The notes: a model not told the origin generated them from the letters alone. A stretch of 64,000 nucleotides of DNA from Pelagihabitans sp963760375 (GCA_963760375.1 CAVXCS010000007.1:124001-188000), one strand, 5' to 3'; positions 55,531 to 64,000 are shown, numbered from the stretch's first letter. Translations and numbers: made by a program.

Positions 55531-55740
55531 TGCCATAGCGCCGTTATCCTCACGATTTAATTTAATCGTCGGTTGTGTGTCGTGCAACCCCTTTACGATT
55601 GTGCCGTCCGGTACCGCCATGAGCCAAAGGCACTGGTAGTCATAAGTACGCTGAAAAGCGGAAAGGCATTTTTTTGGTCTAAAAATAAAACCCACTCCCA
55701 TCCACTTTCGTAGGTAAGGCAAACACAACAAATACCTGCG

Positions 55741-57963
55741 ATGAAAAAATCAGCCAGCCTGATCACAGTATTTTTTATGGCCTTCCTGGCGCAAGCACAA
55801 CTATCGCTTCGGGGCACGGTCACCGAATTGGGTAACTTTCCCATAGCCGATGTGAACATTCTAAATATTGCCAATGGTTCGCATGGCCACAGCAATGATA
55901 AAGGCTTTTTTATGATGGAAAACATTCGGCGGGGCGACACCCTGCAGCTTTCCCATTTGGGCTATGAAACCCAAATGTTAGTGGTCAGATCCCTTAACGA
56001 TCATTTGAACCTGGTTTTGGAAGCCAAATCGATTTCGCTGGAGGAGGTGGTGATTTCCCCAAGAATCGATGCTTTGAACCTGATCACCGACATCGATATC
56101 AAAACCAATCCCGTGGCTTCGTCACAGGAAATTTTAAGGCAGGTGCCGGGCATGTTCATCGGTCAACACGCTGGGGGAGGGAAGGCTGAACAAATTTTTC
56201 TTAGGGGATTCGATTTTGACCATGGCACCGACATCGGTATTACGGTCGATGGGCTCCCTGTGAACATGGTCTCCCATGCCCACGGGCAAGGATATGCGGA
56301 TTTGCATTTTGTGATCCCGGAAACCGTGAACAATATCGATTTTGGAAAAGGGCCGTACTATGCCGAACATGGGAATTTTAACACGGCAGGATATGTCGAT
56401 TTACGGACCAAGGAACAATTGGAACAAAGCCTGATCAAATTGGAAGTGGGCGATTTCAATACGCAGCGGTTGTTGGGGATGTTCAATTTGTTACAACTAA
56501 ACGGCCATCATGCCTACATCGCTTCGGAACACCTGGCCACCGACGGTCCTTTCGAAAGTCCACAAAATTTTAATCGTATCAACCTGATGGGAAAATACAG
56601 CGGTAACCTGACCCCCACAGATAAAATTGGGGTCACCGCCTCACATTTCTATAGCCGTTGGGACGCCTCGGGCCAAATTCCCCAAAGAGCGGTCGATGCC
56701 GGTTTGATCGGTCGTTTCGGGGCCATCGACGATACCGAGGGTGGGAGCACCGGTAGAACGAATCTTTTGGTTACCTACCACAAATACCTCGATGACCGAT
56801 CATCGATCAAAAACAGCGTCTTCTACAGCAATTACCAATTTGGACTGTTCTCCAATTTTACCTTTTTCCTCAACGACCCCCTCAACGGCGACCAGATACT
56901 GCAAAAGGAAGATAGGGACATCTATGGCTTGAAAAGCGAATACCAGCGATCCTTTTCTGCCGACAAATTGAATGGGAACTGGCAGATTGGATTCAGTTTA
57001 CGTGCCGATAGAAGCTTTGATAATGAGCTGTCGGGCACGCGCAATCGAACCGAAACCCTTAACCCGATCCAAAGGGGCGACATCAGTGAGACGAATTTGG
57101 GTGCCTATGTCGGAAGCAGCATCAATATCGGCAAATTTACGTTCAACCCTTCCTTGCGTTTCGATCGTTTCAATTTCCAGTACCGGGATGCCCTTCTCGG
57201 TTTTTACCAGACCCAGACAGAGTCCCGTGCCATCGTTAGTCCGAAGTTCAATGTACTGTACAGCCCTTCGAGCAAAATCCAACTGTATGCAAAAGCGGGA
57301 AAAGGGTTTCACTCGAACGATACACGTGTGGTGGTCGCCCAAAAAGGGAAGGAAATACTCCCGGCAGCCTACGGTGTCGATTTGGGTTTTATCTGGAAAC
57401 CCCTGCCCCGATTGCTGGTTAACGCCGCTTACTGGTATCTTTACCTGGAACAGGAATTCGTTTATGTAGGCGATGCCGGCATCGTGGAGCCCAGTGGCAA
57501 GACCAAACGCCTTGGAATCGACCTGAGCATGCGCTATCAGCCACTCGATTGGTTATTTTGGAACTTCGATACCAATTATACCCATGCCAGGGCCTTGGAA
57601 GAGCCCTCCGGCGCAGATTACATTCCCTTGGCCCCCGACTTCACCATTGTCAGCGGTTTGAACGCCATCCATCCCTCAGGCTTTTACGGCGGAGCAAACC
57701 TCCGATATTTAAAAGACAGGCCGGCCAATGAGGACAATTCCATCATTGCCGAAGGGTACACCGTTTTGGATTTGAACATTGGCTACGAATGGAAAAATTT
57801 CGACTTTTCCCTGCAGATCCAAAACCTCTTCGATACGCAATGGAACGAAACCCAATTTGCGACCGAATCAAGACTGCAGAATGAAACCGTCGCGATAGAA
57901 GAAATACACTTCACCCCGGGTATCCCATTTTTTATCAAACAGTCGATCAGTTACCGTTTCTGA
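55741..57963 (+). CDS. TonB-dependent receptor with His-rich plug
   Basis: 740 residues. Signal peptide (MKKSASLITVFFMAFLAQAQ), carboxypeptidase-regulatory-like domain (LRGTVTELGNFPIADVNILN), linker LEEVVIS, plug (IGQHAGGGKAEQIFLRGFDF, GTDIGITVDGLPVNMVSHAH) and a barrel ending FFIKQSISYRF. The plug has a group of histidines, HGTD and SHAHGQGYADLHFV, that is conserved in a receptor branch I know also from proteobacteria; metal binding is possible but not shown. No SusD partner, so not a glycan receptor of that kind. Neighbours are an amidase lipoprotein upstream and a PIG-L deacetylase 116 bases downstream. Confidence 0.88.
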   Translation: MKKSASLITVFFMAFLAQAQLSLRGTVTELGNFPIADVNILNIANGSHGHSNDKGFFMMENIRRGDTLQLSHLGYETQMLVVRSLNDHLNLVLEAKSISLEEVVISPRIDALNLITDIDIKTNPVASSQEILRQVPGMFIGQHAGGGKAEQIFLRGFDFDHGTDIGITVDGLPVNMVSHAHGQGYADLHFVIPETVNNIDFGKGPYYAEHGNFNTAGYVDLRTKEQLEQSLIKLEVGDFNTQRLLGMFNLLQLNGHHAYIASEHLATDGPFESPQNFNRINLMGKYSGNLTPTDKIGVTASHFYSRWDASGQIPQRAVDAGLIGRFGAIDDTEGGSTGRTNLLVTYHKYLDDRSSIKNSVFYSNYQFGLFSNFTFFLNDPLNGDQILQKEDRDIYGLKSEYQRSFSADKLNGNWQIGFSLRADRSFDNELSGTRNRTETLNPIQRGDISETNLGAYVGSSINIGKFTFNPSLRFDRFNFQYRDALLGFYQTQTESRAIVSPKFNVLYSPSSKIQLYAKAGKGFHSNDTRVVVAQKGKEILPAAYGVDLGFIWKPLPRLLVNAAYWYLYLEQEFVYVGDAGIVEPSGKTKRLGIDLSMRYQPLDWLFWNFDTNYTHARALEEPSGADYIPLAPDFTIVSGLNAIHPSGFYGGANLRYLKDRPANEDNSIIAEGYTVLDLNIGYEWKNFDFSLQIQNLFDTQWNETQFATESRLQNETVAIEEIHFTPGIPFFIKQSISYRF

Positions 57964-58079
57964 TCAAAACCCGATATAGGGAGGCCTTTTTGTCTTTATT
58001 TTTTTGGTACATTGGTTTGACGTAAATCATCTGCCGCAGACCATATCAATTTTTGTCTTGCGGCAATTAAACAGGCCAG

Positions 58080-58832
58080 ATGGCAAATATTTCAAGAAGG
58101 CAATTGATCAAAGGCAGCGGAGCCGTATTGGGCGCCACCGTATTCGGACTTCCATTGTTAGCGGCCAGGCCCCAGGACAAAAAATTAAAGGTAGTGGTCA
58201 CGGGAGGGCATCCCGACGACCCGGAAACAGGCTGTGGGGGGTTGATCGCACTGCTCACGGCGGCGGGCCATGAAGTGACCCTGGCCTATTTGACCCGAGG
58301 GGAGGCCGGTATTCCGGGGACTGATCACGAAGAGGCTGCGGCCCTACGCACGGAAGAAGCCAAAAATGCCTGTGAAATCCTCAAGGCCAAGCCTTTGTTC
58401 ATGGGCCAGATCGATGGGGATACCTATGTGAACCAAGAGGCGTTCGATAGTACTTTGGAACTACTGAATTCCGAAGGTCCCGATCTGTTGCTCACCCATT
58501 GGCCCATCGACACCCATAAAGACCACCGTGCCTGCTCCATGCTTACCTATAACGCCTGGCTGGCCATGGCCAACCCGCCGGAACTCTATTTCTATGAGGT
58601 CATGAGCGGGGAACAATCACAAAACTTTACGCCGACACATTTTGTGGACATCAGCTCGGTGAAACCGATCAAGCAGCAAGCCTGTCTGGCCCATAAGAGC
58701 CAGCAGATGGAAATCTATTATGTGGGCACCCATGGCAAAATGGAAGAATTTAGGGGAATGGAAGGGGGTTTTGCCCATGCGGAGGCATACATCCGACATT
58801 GGAGGAATCCCAAGCCAATGACCGATTTCTAG
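58080..58832 (+). CDS. Tat-exported PIG-L family deacetylase
   Basis: 250 residues. N-terminus SRRQLIKGSGAVLGATVFGL is a twin-arginine signal. The zinc site of the LmbE/PIG-L family is seen in VVTGGHPDDPETG (His44, Asp47) and in HWPIDTHKDHRACS (the two distal histidines). Members remove N-acetyl from sugar-derived substrates such as N-acetylglucosamine conjugates. Export by Tat means it folds, with its zinc, before leaving the cytoplasm. Follows the TonB receptor after 116 bases and may share its transcript. Convergent with the SulP gene, 8 bases apart. Confidence 0.9.
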   Translation: MANISRRQLIKGSGAVLGATVFGLPLLAARPQDKKLKVVVTGGHPDDPETGCGGLIALLTAAGHEVTLAYLTRGEAGIPGTDHEEAAALRTEEAKNACEILKAKPLFMGQIDGDTYVNQEAFDSTLELLNSEGPDLLLTHWPIDTHKDHRACSMLTYNAWLAMANPPELYFYEVMSGEQSQNFTPTHFVDISSVKPIKQQACLAHKSQQMEIYYVGTHGKMEEFRGMEGGFAHAEAYIRHWRNPKPMTDF

Positions 58833-58840
58833 GCTTTGCT

Positions 58841-60418
58841 TTATACCTTGTCGACCGCCACTTTATAAGTGGGATCTTCCATGACGTTCACTTCAATAAG
58901 ATCATCGGCATTGGCCAAGAGTCGCTTACAATCGTTGCTGAGGTGCCTGAGGTGGACTTTTTTGCCCAGTTTTAAATAGCGCTCGGTAAGTTTGTTCAAG
59001 GCCTCGATGCCCGACATGTCGGCTACACGGCTTTCCCGGAAATCTATTATGACTTCCTCCGGATCGTTTTGCACGTCGAATTTTTCCGCAAAAGCGGTGG
59101 TTGATCCGAAAAAGAGCGGGCCATAGATTTCATAGTGCTTGGTCCCATGATCATCGATATATTTTCGTGCCCGGATGCGTTTTGCATTTTCCCAAGAATA
59201 GGCCAAGGCCGAAATAATCACCCCTAGCAATACCGCTATGGCCAGGTTGTGCGTGATGGCCGTGATCAAAGTAACCAGCACCATCACCACGACATCCGAA
59301 TTCGGCATTTTTCGAAAGGTCTTGAAACTGGCCCATTCAAAGGTTCCGATGGCCACCATGAACATCAGGCCCACCAAAGCCGCCATGGGCAAGCGTTCTA
59401 TCAAACCCGACCCGAACATGATAAAGACCAACAGCATCAAAGCCGCCGTAATGCCCGATAAACGGGCCCGTGCTCCCGAAGAGGTATTGATCAAACTTTG
59501 TCCGATCATGGCGCAACCCCCCATTCCGGATAGGAAACCGGAAAGGATATTCGCAGTGCCCTGTGCCACACATTCCTTGTTGCCACTGCCGCGGGTCTCC
59601 GTAATCTCATCGATTATATTGAGGGTCAACAGGCTTTCGATCAGACCCACCCCGGCCACAATGCCCGCATAGGGAAAGATGATCATAAGGGTCTCCCAAC
59701 TGAACGGGATCTGTGGAATCGAAATCGGGGGGAAACCCCCGTTGATCGTTTGCCCTGCTTTCATGGTATCGGCAACGGTAAGCGTCTCCACGCCAAACCC
59801 TATGGCCACGGAGGAGACCACTATGATCGCCACCAGTGAAGAAGGGACCGCCTTGGTCAGTTTGGGAAGTCCCCAAATAATCAGCATGGTCAACATGGTC
59901 AGCCCCAACATGGTATACAGGGGTGCCCCGGACAAAAGCTCATGGGTGCCCTTTTGATAAAAGTTGGGGAACTGCGCCATAAAAATGATGATGGCGAGGC
60001 CGTTCACAAAACCGAACATTACGGGATGGGGTACCAGCCTTATGAATTTTCCGAGTCTTAGCAATCCAGCCCCAATCTGCAATACCCCTGCGATGATGAC
60101 CGTCGCAAACACATAATTCAATATGGTATCGGGTTCGATGCCCGGAAAGTTTCGTTTCAGTTCCAAGATCAGACCTACAAAAATGACCGCCACGGCGCCC
60201 GTGGCACCGGATATCATGCCCGGACGCCCCCCCAAAATGGAGGTCACCAAGGCCAGTACAAAGGCCGCATAAAGACCTGTCAAGGGTGAAAACCCCGGAA
60301 TGAGGGCAAAAGCTATGGCCTCCGGCACCAAAGCCAGGGCCACGGTAAGACCGGATAAGATTTCGGTCTTATAATCTACTTGCTGCTTAAAATCGAATAA
60401 ATTAAGGTACTTCTTCAC
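58841..60418 (-). CDS. SulP family anion transporter with STAS domain
   Basis: 525 residues from a GTG at 60418 (read as MKKYLNLFDFKQQV), the usual N-terminus of this branch; the frame is open 78 bases further upstream to an ATG at 60496, but those residues have no family likeness. About twelve helices: ILSGLTVALALVPEAIAFAL, GRPGMISGATGAVAVIFVGL and GGCAMIGQSLINTSSGARAR are typical SulP segments. The C-terminal 100 residues form a STAS domain (EEVIIDFRESRVADMSGIEA). SulP proteins move sulfate, bicarbonate or other anions; marine relatives often import bicarbonate with sodium. PhyH gene follows upstream by 85 bases in the same direction. Confidence 0.92.
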   Translation of the reverse strand: MKKYLNLFDFKQQVDYKTEILSGLTVALALVPEAIAFALIPGFSPLTGLYAAFVLALVTSILGGRPGMISGATGAVAVIFVGLILELKRNFPGIEPDTILNYVFATVIIAGVLQIGAGLLRLGKFIRLVPHPVMFGFVNGLAIIIFMAQFPNFYQKGTHELLSGAPLYTMLGLTMLTMLIIWGLPKLTKAVPSSLVAIIVVSSVAIGFGVETLTVADTMKAGQTINGGFPPISIPQIPFSWETLMIIFPYAGIVAGVGLIESLLTLNIIDEITETRGSGNKECVAQGTANILSGFLSGMGGCAMIGQSLINTSSGARARLSGITAALMLLVFIMFGSGLIERLPMAALVGLMFMVAIGTFEWASFKTFRKMPNSDVVVMVLVTLITAITHNLAIAVLLGVIISALAYSWENAKRIRARKYIDDHGTKHYEIYGPLFFGSTTAFAEKFDVQNDPEEVIIDFRESRVADMSGIEALNKLTERYLKLGKKVHLRHLSNDCKRLLANADDLIEVNVMEDPTYKVAVDKV

Positions 60419-60503
60419 GCCATAAGATTTTAAGGGCGCGAAGGTAGGGCTTATTCCCCAAACATCGGAACGAACATCCTCGAGGTCATTCCCCAATCTG
60501 GGC

Positions 60504-61478
60504 CTACCAATCTTTTAATCCCAACAATTTCTCACCCAGCGTAGACAGCTTCGCCGTTTCATATTGGGTCTGTTCCCAGTTTCTGGGGTCTCCCGGAAAG
60601 GCATATCCCTCAGGGGCAATCCTATTTTTCCAGGAATTGATACGCCATTGCCGCAAAGCCTGGTTGTCTTCTTCGGCCGGCATCATCGAAATATACTGGG
60701 CGATGCGGACCTTGTCAACAGAACGGTTGGGGCGAATGCCATGTGGTTCTGTACTGTTGAAGATGAGCAGATCACCGGCCTCCATCTTTACCTTTACGAT
60801 CTTCTCCTGTAAATTTGAAACATCGGGCTTAAACCGGTCGCGGTCTTCCGGTTGGGTCAGTTTCCAGGTATCATAGTTGCGGTACAGCCAGGGGATGCAT
60901 TGAAAACCGCCCATGTTCTCATCGTTTTGGTCGGCCAGGGCCAATACGCCCTGAACGTTCTGCGGGCGGGTTTCTGGATCATAGTCCCAATGGATGAACC
61001 CCTTGTACTCATGACCTGGCCGCATGGGCATATTCAGGTTGGCACGATCGATGGTGACCCATAATTTTTCGGTGCCCCATACGTCAACAAAGGCATCATA
61101 GACCCGTTCCATCTGGCGATTGTTCCAAAGGTGTTGGTGGTTATAGACCTCTACCATCCCGGTTCCGGTCAGTTCCTTCATCTTCATTTCCGCCCTGGCG
61201 GGGGCATACCATGTCTCGGGATTTTTGGGGTCTTTCTCTTCGAATTCCCATAGGAAGTCGGCCGTTGCCTTGGCCTGTGCTTTGGGCACCGCATTTTTAA
61301 TGACGATATACCCGTTGTGTTTCCAAAAGGTCCAATCTTCCTCACTTAGGACGCGCAATGGCCTTTTGTTCGAACGATCGTTGAGTTTAATCTTGCTACT
61401 GGTCGCAGTGGAGGGATTCCCTGGAATCGCCTCATGGGCCTTATTGGCCATCTCTATTTTAGTGTTGCCGTTTTGCAT
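60504..61478 (-). CDS. phytanoyl-CoA dioxygenase family (PhyH) protein
   Basis: 324 residues. The 2-His-1-carboxylate iron site is seen as His163-x-Asp165 (GFIHWDYDPETR) and His246 (STEPHGIRPNRS), with Arg249 placed to bind 2-oxoglutarate. The FWKHNGYIVIKNAVPKAQAK opening is typical. This non-heme iron family hydroxylates small molecules in the cytoplasm; marine Bacteroidota members near glycosidase genes are little studied. The gene is divergent from the AraC regulator with 151 bases between the two start codons holding a palindrome, so it is a probable target. Confidence 0.9.
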   Translation of the reverse strand: MQNGNTKIEMANKAHEAIPGNPSTATSSKIKLNDRSNKRPLRVLSEEDWTFWKHNGYIVIKNAVPKAQAKATADFLWEFEEKDPKNPETWYAPARAEMKMKELTGTGMVEVYNHQHLWNNRQMERVYDAFVDVWGTEKLWVTIDRANLNMPMRPGHEYKGFIHWDYDPETRPQNVQGVLALADQNDENMGGFQCIPWLYRNYDTWKLTQPEDRDRFKPDVSNLQEKIVKVKMEAGDLLIFNSTEPHGIRPNRSVDKVRIAQYISMMPAEEDNQALRQWRINSWKNRIAPEGYAFPGDPRNWEQTQYETAKLSTLGEKLLGLKDW

Positions 61479-61523
61479 GATATGGTTTTTTGATGAACTG
61501 CTGTATCGATAGGATAAAATTAG

Positions 61524-61547
61524 GGTAACGATCTAGGTTTCGTAACC
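61524..61547. promoter_or_regulatory. imperfect palindrome, candidate operator of the AraC regulator
   Basis: GGTAACGA (61524-61531), eight bases, TCGTAACC (61540-61547). The arms match in seven of eight places as an inverted repeat. It lies in the shared control region of the PhyH and AraC genes, 46 bases upstream of the first and 82 of the second. Confidence 0.45.
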
Positions 61548-61564
61548 TTGATATTGACCATTAA

Positions 61565-61595
61565 TTGAACCATATTGATATTTTTAGTACTTTCC
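61565..61595 (+). promoter_or_regulatory. weak promoter match before the AraC gene
   Basis: TTG (61565-61567), 20 bases, TACTTTCC (61588-61595), a partial match to the Bacteroidota promoter, 35 bases ahead of the ATG at 61630. Confidence 0.3.
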
Positions 61596-61629
61596 TAAAA
61601 GAATAATAGCAATTTCGTTAAATTTAAAC

Positions 61630-62481
61630 ATGAAAATCCAACTCGAAAATATTAGTCCGGATGCCGAAAGTTCCTTCCGGCTGTTGCACAATCCGAAACT
61701 CAACGACTTGTTTTTCTGGCATTTTCATCCGGAGTATGAACTGGTGTACATTGAAGGCGCCAATGGCACCCGCCATGTCGGGGAACACATTTCGGCCTAT
61801 GAAGAAAGTGATTTGGTTTTCATTGGGTCGAACATCCCGCACCTCAATTTCGATTATGGGGTGCAAACCGATTACAGGAAAGAGGTGCTACATATCAAAG
61901 AAGGCTTCAAAAACAAGGTGTTCAATGAAATTCCAGAGCTGTCAAAAATTTTCCGGCTTTTCGATAGGGCACAACATGGCATAGCCTTTATGGGGGAGAC
62001 CAAGGCGGTCGTAGGCCCAAAATTAAAGGAATTATATGCCCTTCCCCCTTTTCAACAGTTCTTGCAAGTGCTGCATATTTTCGAGATATTGTCTGAAAGC
62101 CAAGAGTTTGTTTTGTTGCATGAACAGCCGGTATTCAATACATACAACAAAAAACAACAAGAAAGGTTGCAAAGGGTCTATGCCCATATCGATGAACACT
62201 ACGAACGCAAAATTGAGGTCGGGGAAGTCGCTTCGCTCTGCAACATGGGAAAGGAAGCTTTTTGCCGATACTTTAAAAAAGCGACGGGGAGCACTTTTGT
62301 CGGTTTCCTGAACCAATATCGGATCAGTCAGGCAAAAAGGTTACTTTTGATGGGGCAGCACATCGGTGAAACCGGTTATGATTGCGGGTTCGAAAGTCTG
62401 TCGTACTTTAACCGTACCTTTAAAAAAGTGACCGGTGAAAATCCGTCTACCTTTATAAAAAAACATAAAATCATAGGATGA
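61630..62481 (+). CDS. AraC family transcriptional regulator
   Basis: 283 residues. The N-terminal 150 residues are a cupin-like sensor (FFWHFHPEYELVYIEGANGT, HISAYEESDLVFIGSNIPHL), the C-terminal 100 a double helix-turn-helix of AraC type (KIEVGEVASLCNMGKEAFCR; IGETGYDCGFESLSYFNRTF). It binds DNA and, by the cupin form, probably senses a sugar or a related molecule. It is followed by the glycosidase gene with one base between, and faces the PhyH gene, so it likely controls both. Confidence 0.92.
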   Translation: MKIQLENISPDAESSFRLLHNPKLNDLFFWHFHPEYELVYIEGANGTRHVGEHISAYEESDLVFIGSNIPHLNFDYGVQTDYRKEVLHIKEGFKNKVFNEIPELSKIFRLFDRAQHGIAFMGETKAVVGPKLKELYALPPFQQFLQVLHIFEILSESQEFVLLHEQPVFNTYNKKQQERLQRVYAHIDEHYERKIEVGEVASLCNMGKEAFCRYFKKATGSTFVGFLNQYRISQAKRLLLMGQHIGETGYDCGFESLSYFNRTFKKVTGENPSTFIKKHKIIG

Positions 62482-62482
62482 A

Positions 62483-63571
62483 ATGAATAGGCATCATTTT
62501 TCTTTGCACCCGATACCCTTGATTTTTATGATGGCCTTTGTCGAGCTTCTTTTCGCCCAAACCACGGTTTCGATCATGGGCGACCAATTCAGAATCAATG
62601 GGGAGCCGACCTATAAGGGCCGCACTTGGAACGGACATCGAATAGAGGGCCTGCTCTTCAATTCGAGAATGGTACAGGGTATTTTTGATGACTTGAACCC
62701 GGAGACCCGGGAGCGGTTCCAATATGCTGACACCGGAATTTGGGATGCGGAACGCAATACCGACGAATTCATTTCGGCCATGAAGTCGTGGCACGAACAT
62801 GGCCTGCTTGCCTTTACGTTGAACCTACAAGGTGGTAGTCCGATGGGCTATGGCAATGCGGGTTGGATCAATTCAACCTTCGATGAAAAAGGCGAGTTGA
62901 GGCCGAAGTACCTATCAAGGCTCGACAGGATATTGAAACAAGCCGATACCCTTGGCATGGTCGTGATATTGGGATACTTTTATTTTGGCCAAGACCAACA
63001 TTTGGAAAATGAGGCAGCCGTGATCCGCGCTGTCGACAACATCACGCATTGGCTGCTCGAAAAAGACTATCGAAACATTCTTGTGGAAGTGAACAATGAA
63101 TGCGATATCGAGTACGATCATGAAATTCTACAGCCCGAAAGGGTACATGAACTCATAGAGAGGGTACAAAAAATAAAAAAGAATGGTTTTGGCCTGCTCG
63201 CCGGCACCAGTTACGGTGGCGGCCGAATACCCAAACCCAATGTGGTACGCCAATCCGATTTTATATTGCTCCACGGCAACGGGGTAAAGGATCCGAGCAA
63301 GATACGTGAGATGGTGACGATGACGAGAGCCGTTTCGGGTTATGAAAGTCAGCCCATAGTGTTCAACGAAGACGATCATTACGATTTCGAAAATGCCGAG
63401 AACAACCTGGTGTCTGCCGTCAAGACCTATGCCTCATGGGGCTATTTCGACTTCAGACGGAAGGGCGAGGGTTTTGAAAACGGATTCCAAAGTGTTCCCG
63501 TAGATTGGGGCATCACTTCGAAAAGGAAGCGGGATTTCTTTGACCTGGTGAAAATGATCACAGCACATTAA
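62483..63571 (+). CDS. secreted GH5-like glycoside hydrolase
   Basis: 362 residues with signal peptide (HPIPLIFMMAFVELLFAQ). The fold is a clan GH-A TIM barrel: the acid/base Glu206 follows Asn in ILVEVNNECD and the nucleophile Glu296 is in PIVFNEDDHY. LVSAVKTYASWGYFDFRRKG and PMGYGNAGWINS also fit. The family number cannot be fixed; cellulase-like GH5 is a loose fit. Substrate unknown. It starts one base after the AraC stop, so the two are co-transcribed and the regulator controls its own glycosidase. Confidence 0.87.
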   Translation: MNRHHFSLHPIPLIFMMAFVELLFAQTTVSIMGDQFRINGEPTYKGRTWNGHRIEGLLFNSRMVQGIFDDLNPETRERFQYADTGIWDAERNTDEFISAMKSWHEHGLLAFTLNLQGGSPMGYGNAGWINSTFDEKGELRPKYLSRLDRILKQADTLGMVVILGYFYFGQDQHLENEAAVIRAVDNITHWLLEKDYRNILVEVNNECDIEYDHEILQPERVHELIERVQKIKKNGFGLLAGTSYGGGRIPKPNVVRQSDFILLHGNGVKDPSKIREMVTMTRAVSGYESQPIVFNEDDHYDFENAENNLVSAVKTYASWGYFDFRRKGEGFENGFQSVPVDWGITSKRKRDFFDLVKMITAH

Positions 63572-63574
63572 AAA

Positions 63575-63617
63575 ACCGCCCCAAATATCCCAATGGCCGT
63601 CGGGACTTCAGGGCGGT
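63575..63617 (-). terminator. large hairpin with T-run, minus strand
   Basis: ACCGCCC (63575-63581) pairs with GGGCGGT (63611-63617); within it TCCC (63588-63591) pairs with GGGA (63602-63605). On the minus strand it ends in a T-run. It stands between the glycosidase stop and the 3' end of the convergent gene. Confidence 0.65.
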
Positions 63618-63623
63618 TCCTAA

Positions 63624-63640
63624 CTAAATAACCAACCAAA
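63624..63640 (-). repeat. 17-base repeat CTAAATAACCAACCAAA, copy 2
   Basis: Identical to 18917-18933, again a few bases from a hairpin on the same side. This copy has an extra CTAA just before it. Confidence 0.7.
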
Positions 63641-63714
63641 ATATGTTTGTTTCGACTGCGATCTATGGTGACTGCGGTCTCAAAATTTCATTCTTAATCG
63701 AGATTTCAAGAATA

Positions 63715-63999
63715 CTAAAGTGCTCTTGAGCGCTTTACCTTCATTACCGGACGAACCGTTTTCGTCCTTTTTTTGTCTACTGTGCCTTTTCCCGATTTCA
63801 AATACTGTTGGTAACCCCTTCCCCTAAACTCGTAAACCGAACCACTGGCAACATGATATAACTCGATGGTCACATCATTAATAACGTACAGTTCAAAGTA
63901 ATCATTGCCCAGAAAGTCGTAGGCCAATGTTAAAGTTTTGAGCGTTTCATCGTTTTCTGTGTCATACACCTGATAATCTCCGACGAAATCCCATTGCAG
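63715..63999 (-). CDS. hypothetical protein, C-terminal part (runs off the right edge)
   Basis: The frame is open to the right edge, so the start lies beyond the window. About 94 residues are visible, with alternating strands (NDYFELYVINDVTIELYHVA, SGSVYEFRGRGYQQYL) and a very basic tail (KKRTKTVRPVMKVKRSR). No family recognised. Its stop is 75 bases from the repeat and hairpin, which may form its 3' untranslated region. Confidence 0.65.
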   Translation of the reverse strand: MQWDFVGDYQVYDTENDETLKTLTLAYDFLGNDYFELYVINDVTIELYHVASGSVYEFRGRGYQQYLKSGKGTVDKKRTKTVRPVMKVKRSRAL

Positions 64000-64000
64000 G

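Noticed and set aside
1..64000. tRNA, rRNA, CRISPR array, insertion sequence with transposase, prophage
   Set aside because: Looked for through conserved arms, repeat-spacer regularity and DDE or integrase motifs in the proteins; nothing was found by eye, though a tRNA scan was not possible.

Overview
The window is a stretch of chromosome from a member of the Bacteroidota, most likely a marine member of the Flavobacteriaceae. The signs are four large TonB-dependent receptors (one Oar-like), DUF5689 and DUF1080 proteins, many lipoproteins with a short L-x-x-C signal, weak Shine-Dalgarno sites, promoters of the TTTG-N19/20-TAnnTTTG kind, and the ileS-dksA-lspA gene order. No rRNA, tRNA, CRISPR array, prophage or intact insertion sequence was seen. 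Both edges cut a gene.

Layout. 1-10.6 kb: end of an Ig-like surface protein, an omega-amidase-type nitrilase, an ankyrin protein, an orphan membrane protein, then a probable extracellular nucleic-acid or phosphoester scavenging locus (TonB receptor + DUF5689/lamin-tail lipoprotein, with a divergent secreted endonuclease/exonuclease/phosphatase), a DUF1080 protein and a small cytochrome-b-like membrane protein. 10.6-20.3 kb, all minus strand: an Oar-like receptor, a tight operon DUF3108 > tryptophan 2,3-dioxygenase > M23 peptidase > glucose-6-phosphate isomerase (the last broken by one extra base), and 4-hydroxyphenylpyruvate dioxygenase. 20.5-38.5 kb is housekeeping: a patatin fused to an outer-membrane barrel, uvrC, 5-formyl-THF cyclo-ligase, lspA, dksA-like, ileS, a heme-receptor-like TonB protein, recO, gdhA, a cystathionine gamma-synthase-type enzyme and a DinB protein.

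38.5-43.5 kb is a plus-strand run (ArsC/Spx-like, EamA exporter, nitronate monooxygenase, bestrophin, YheT-like hydrolase, lipoprotein cytochrome c) in which short heptamer repeats stand in front of at least two genes. 43.5-44.9 kb is an AT-rich scar with a decayed cupin gene, a decayed RibD/dihydrofolate-reductase-type gene and a small inverted-repeat element next to an intact secreted esterase. 46-53.4 kb holds transporters and metabolic genes (DASS symporter, SIMPL protein, DUF819 and DUF2306 membrane proteins, a YtcJ-like amidohydrolase, a sugar-nucleotide-epimerase-like protein). 53.5-58.8 kb has a 58-residue membrane protein with its own promoter and terminator, an amidase lipoprotein, a TonB receptor and a Tat-exported PIG-L deacetylase. 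58.8-64 kb has a SulP transporter, then a phytanoyl-CoA-dioxygenase-like gene divergent from an AraC regulator plus a secreted GH5-like glycosidase, with a palindrome between them.

The items most worth a second look are: a 17-base sequence found twice, each time beside a hairpin (18.9 and 63.6 kb); the heptad repeats at 40.8 and 41.9 kb; the decaying region at 43.5-44.9 kb; the frameshift in pgi; an M23 peptidase with Cys in place of a zinc-ligand His; and the small protein at 53.5 kb. No complete new defence or mobile system was recognised.
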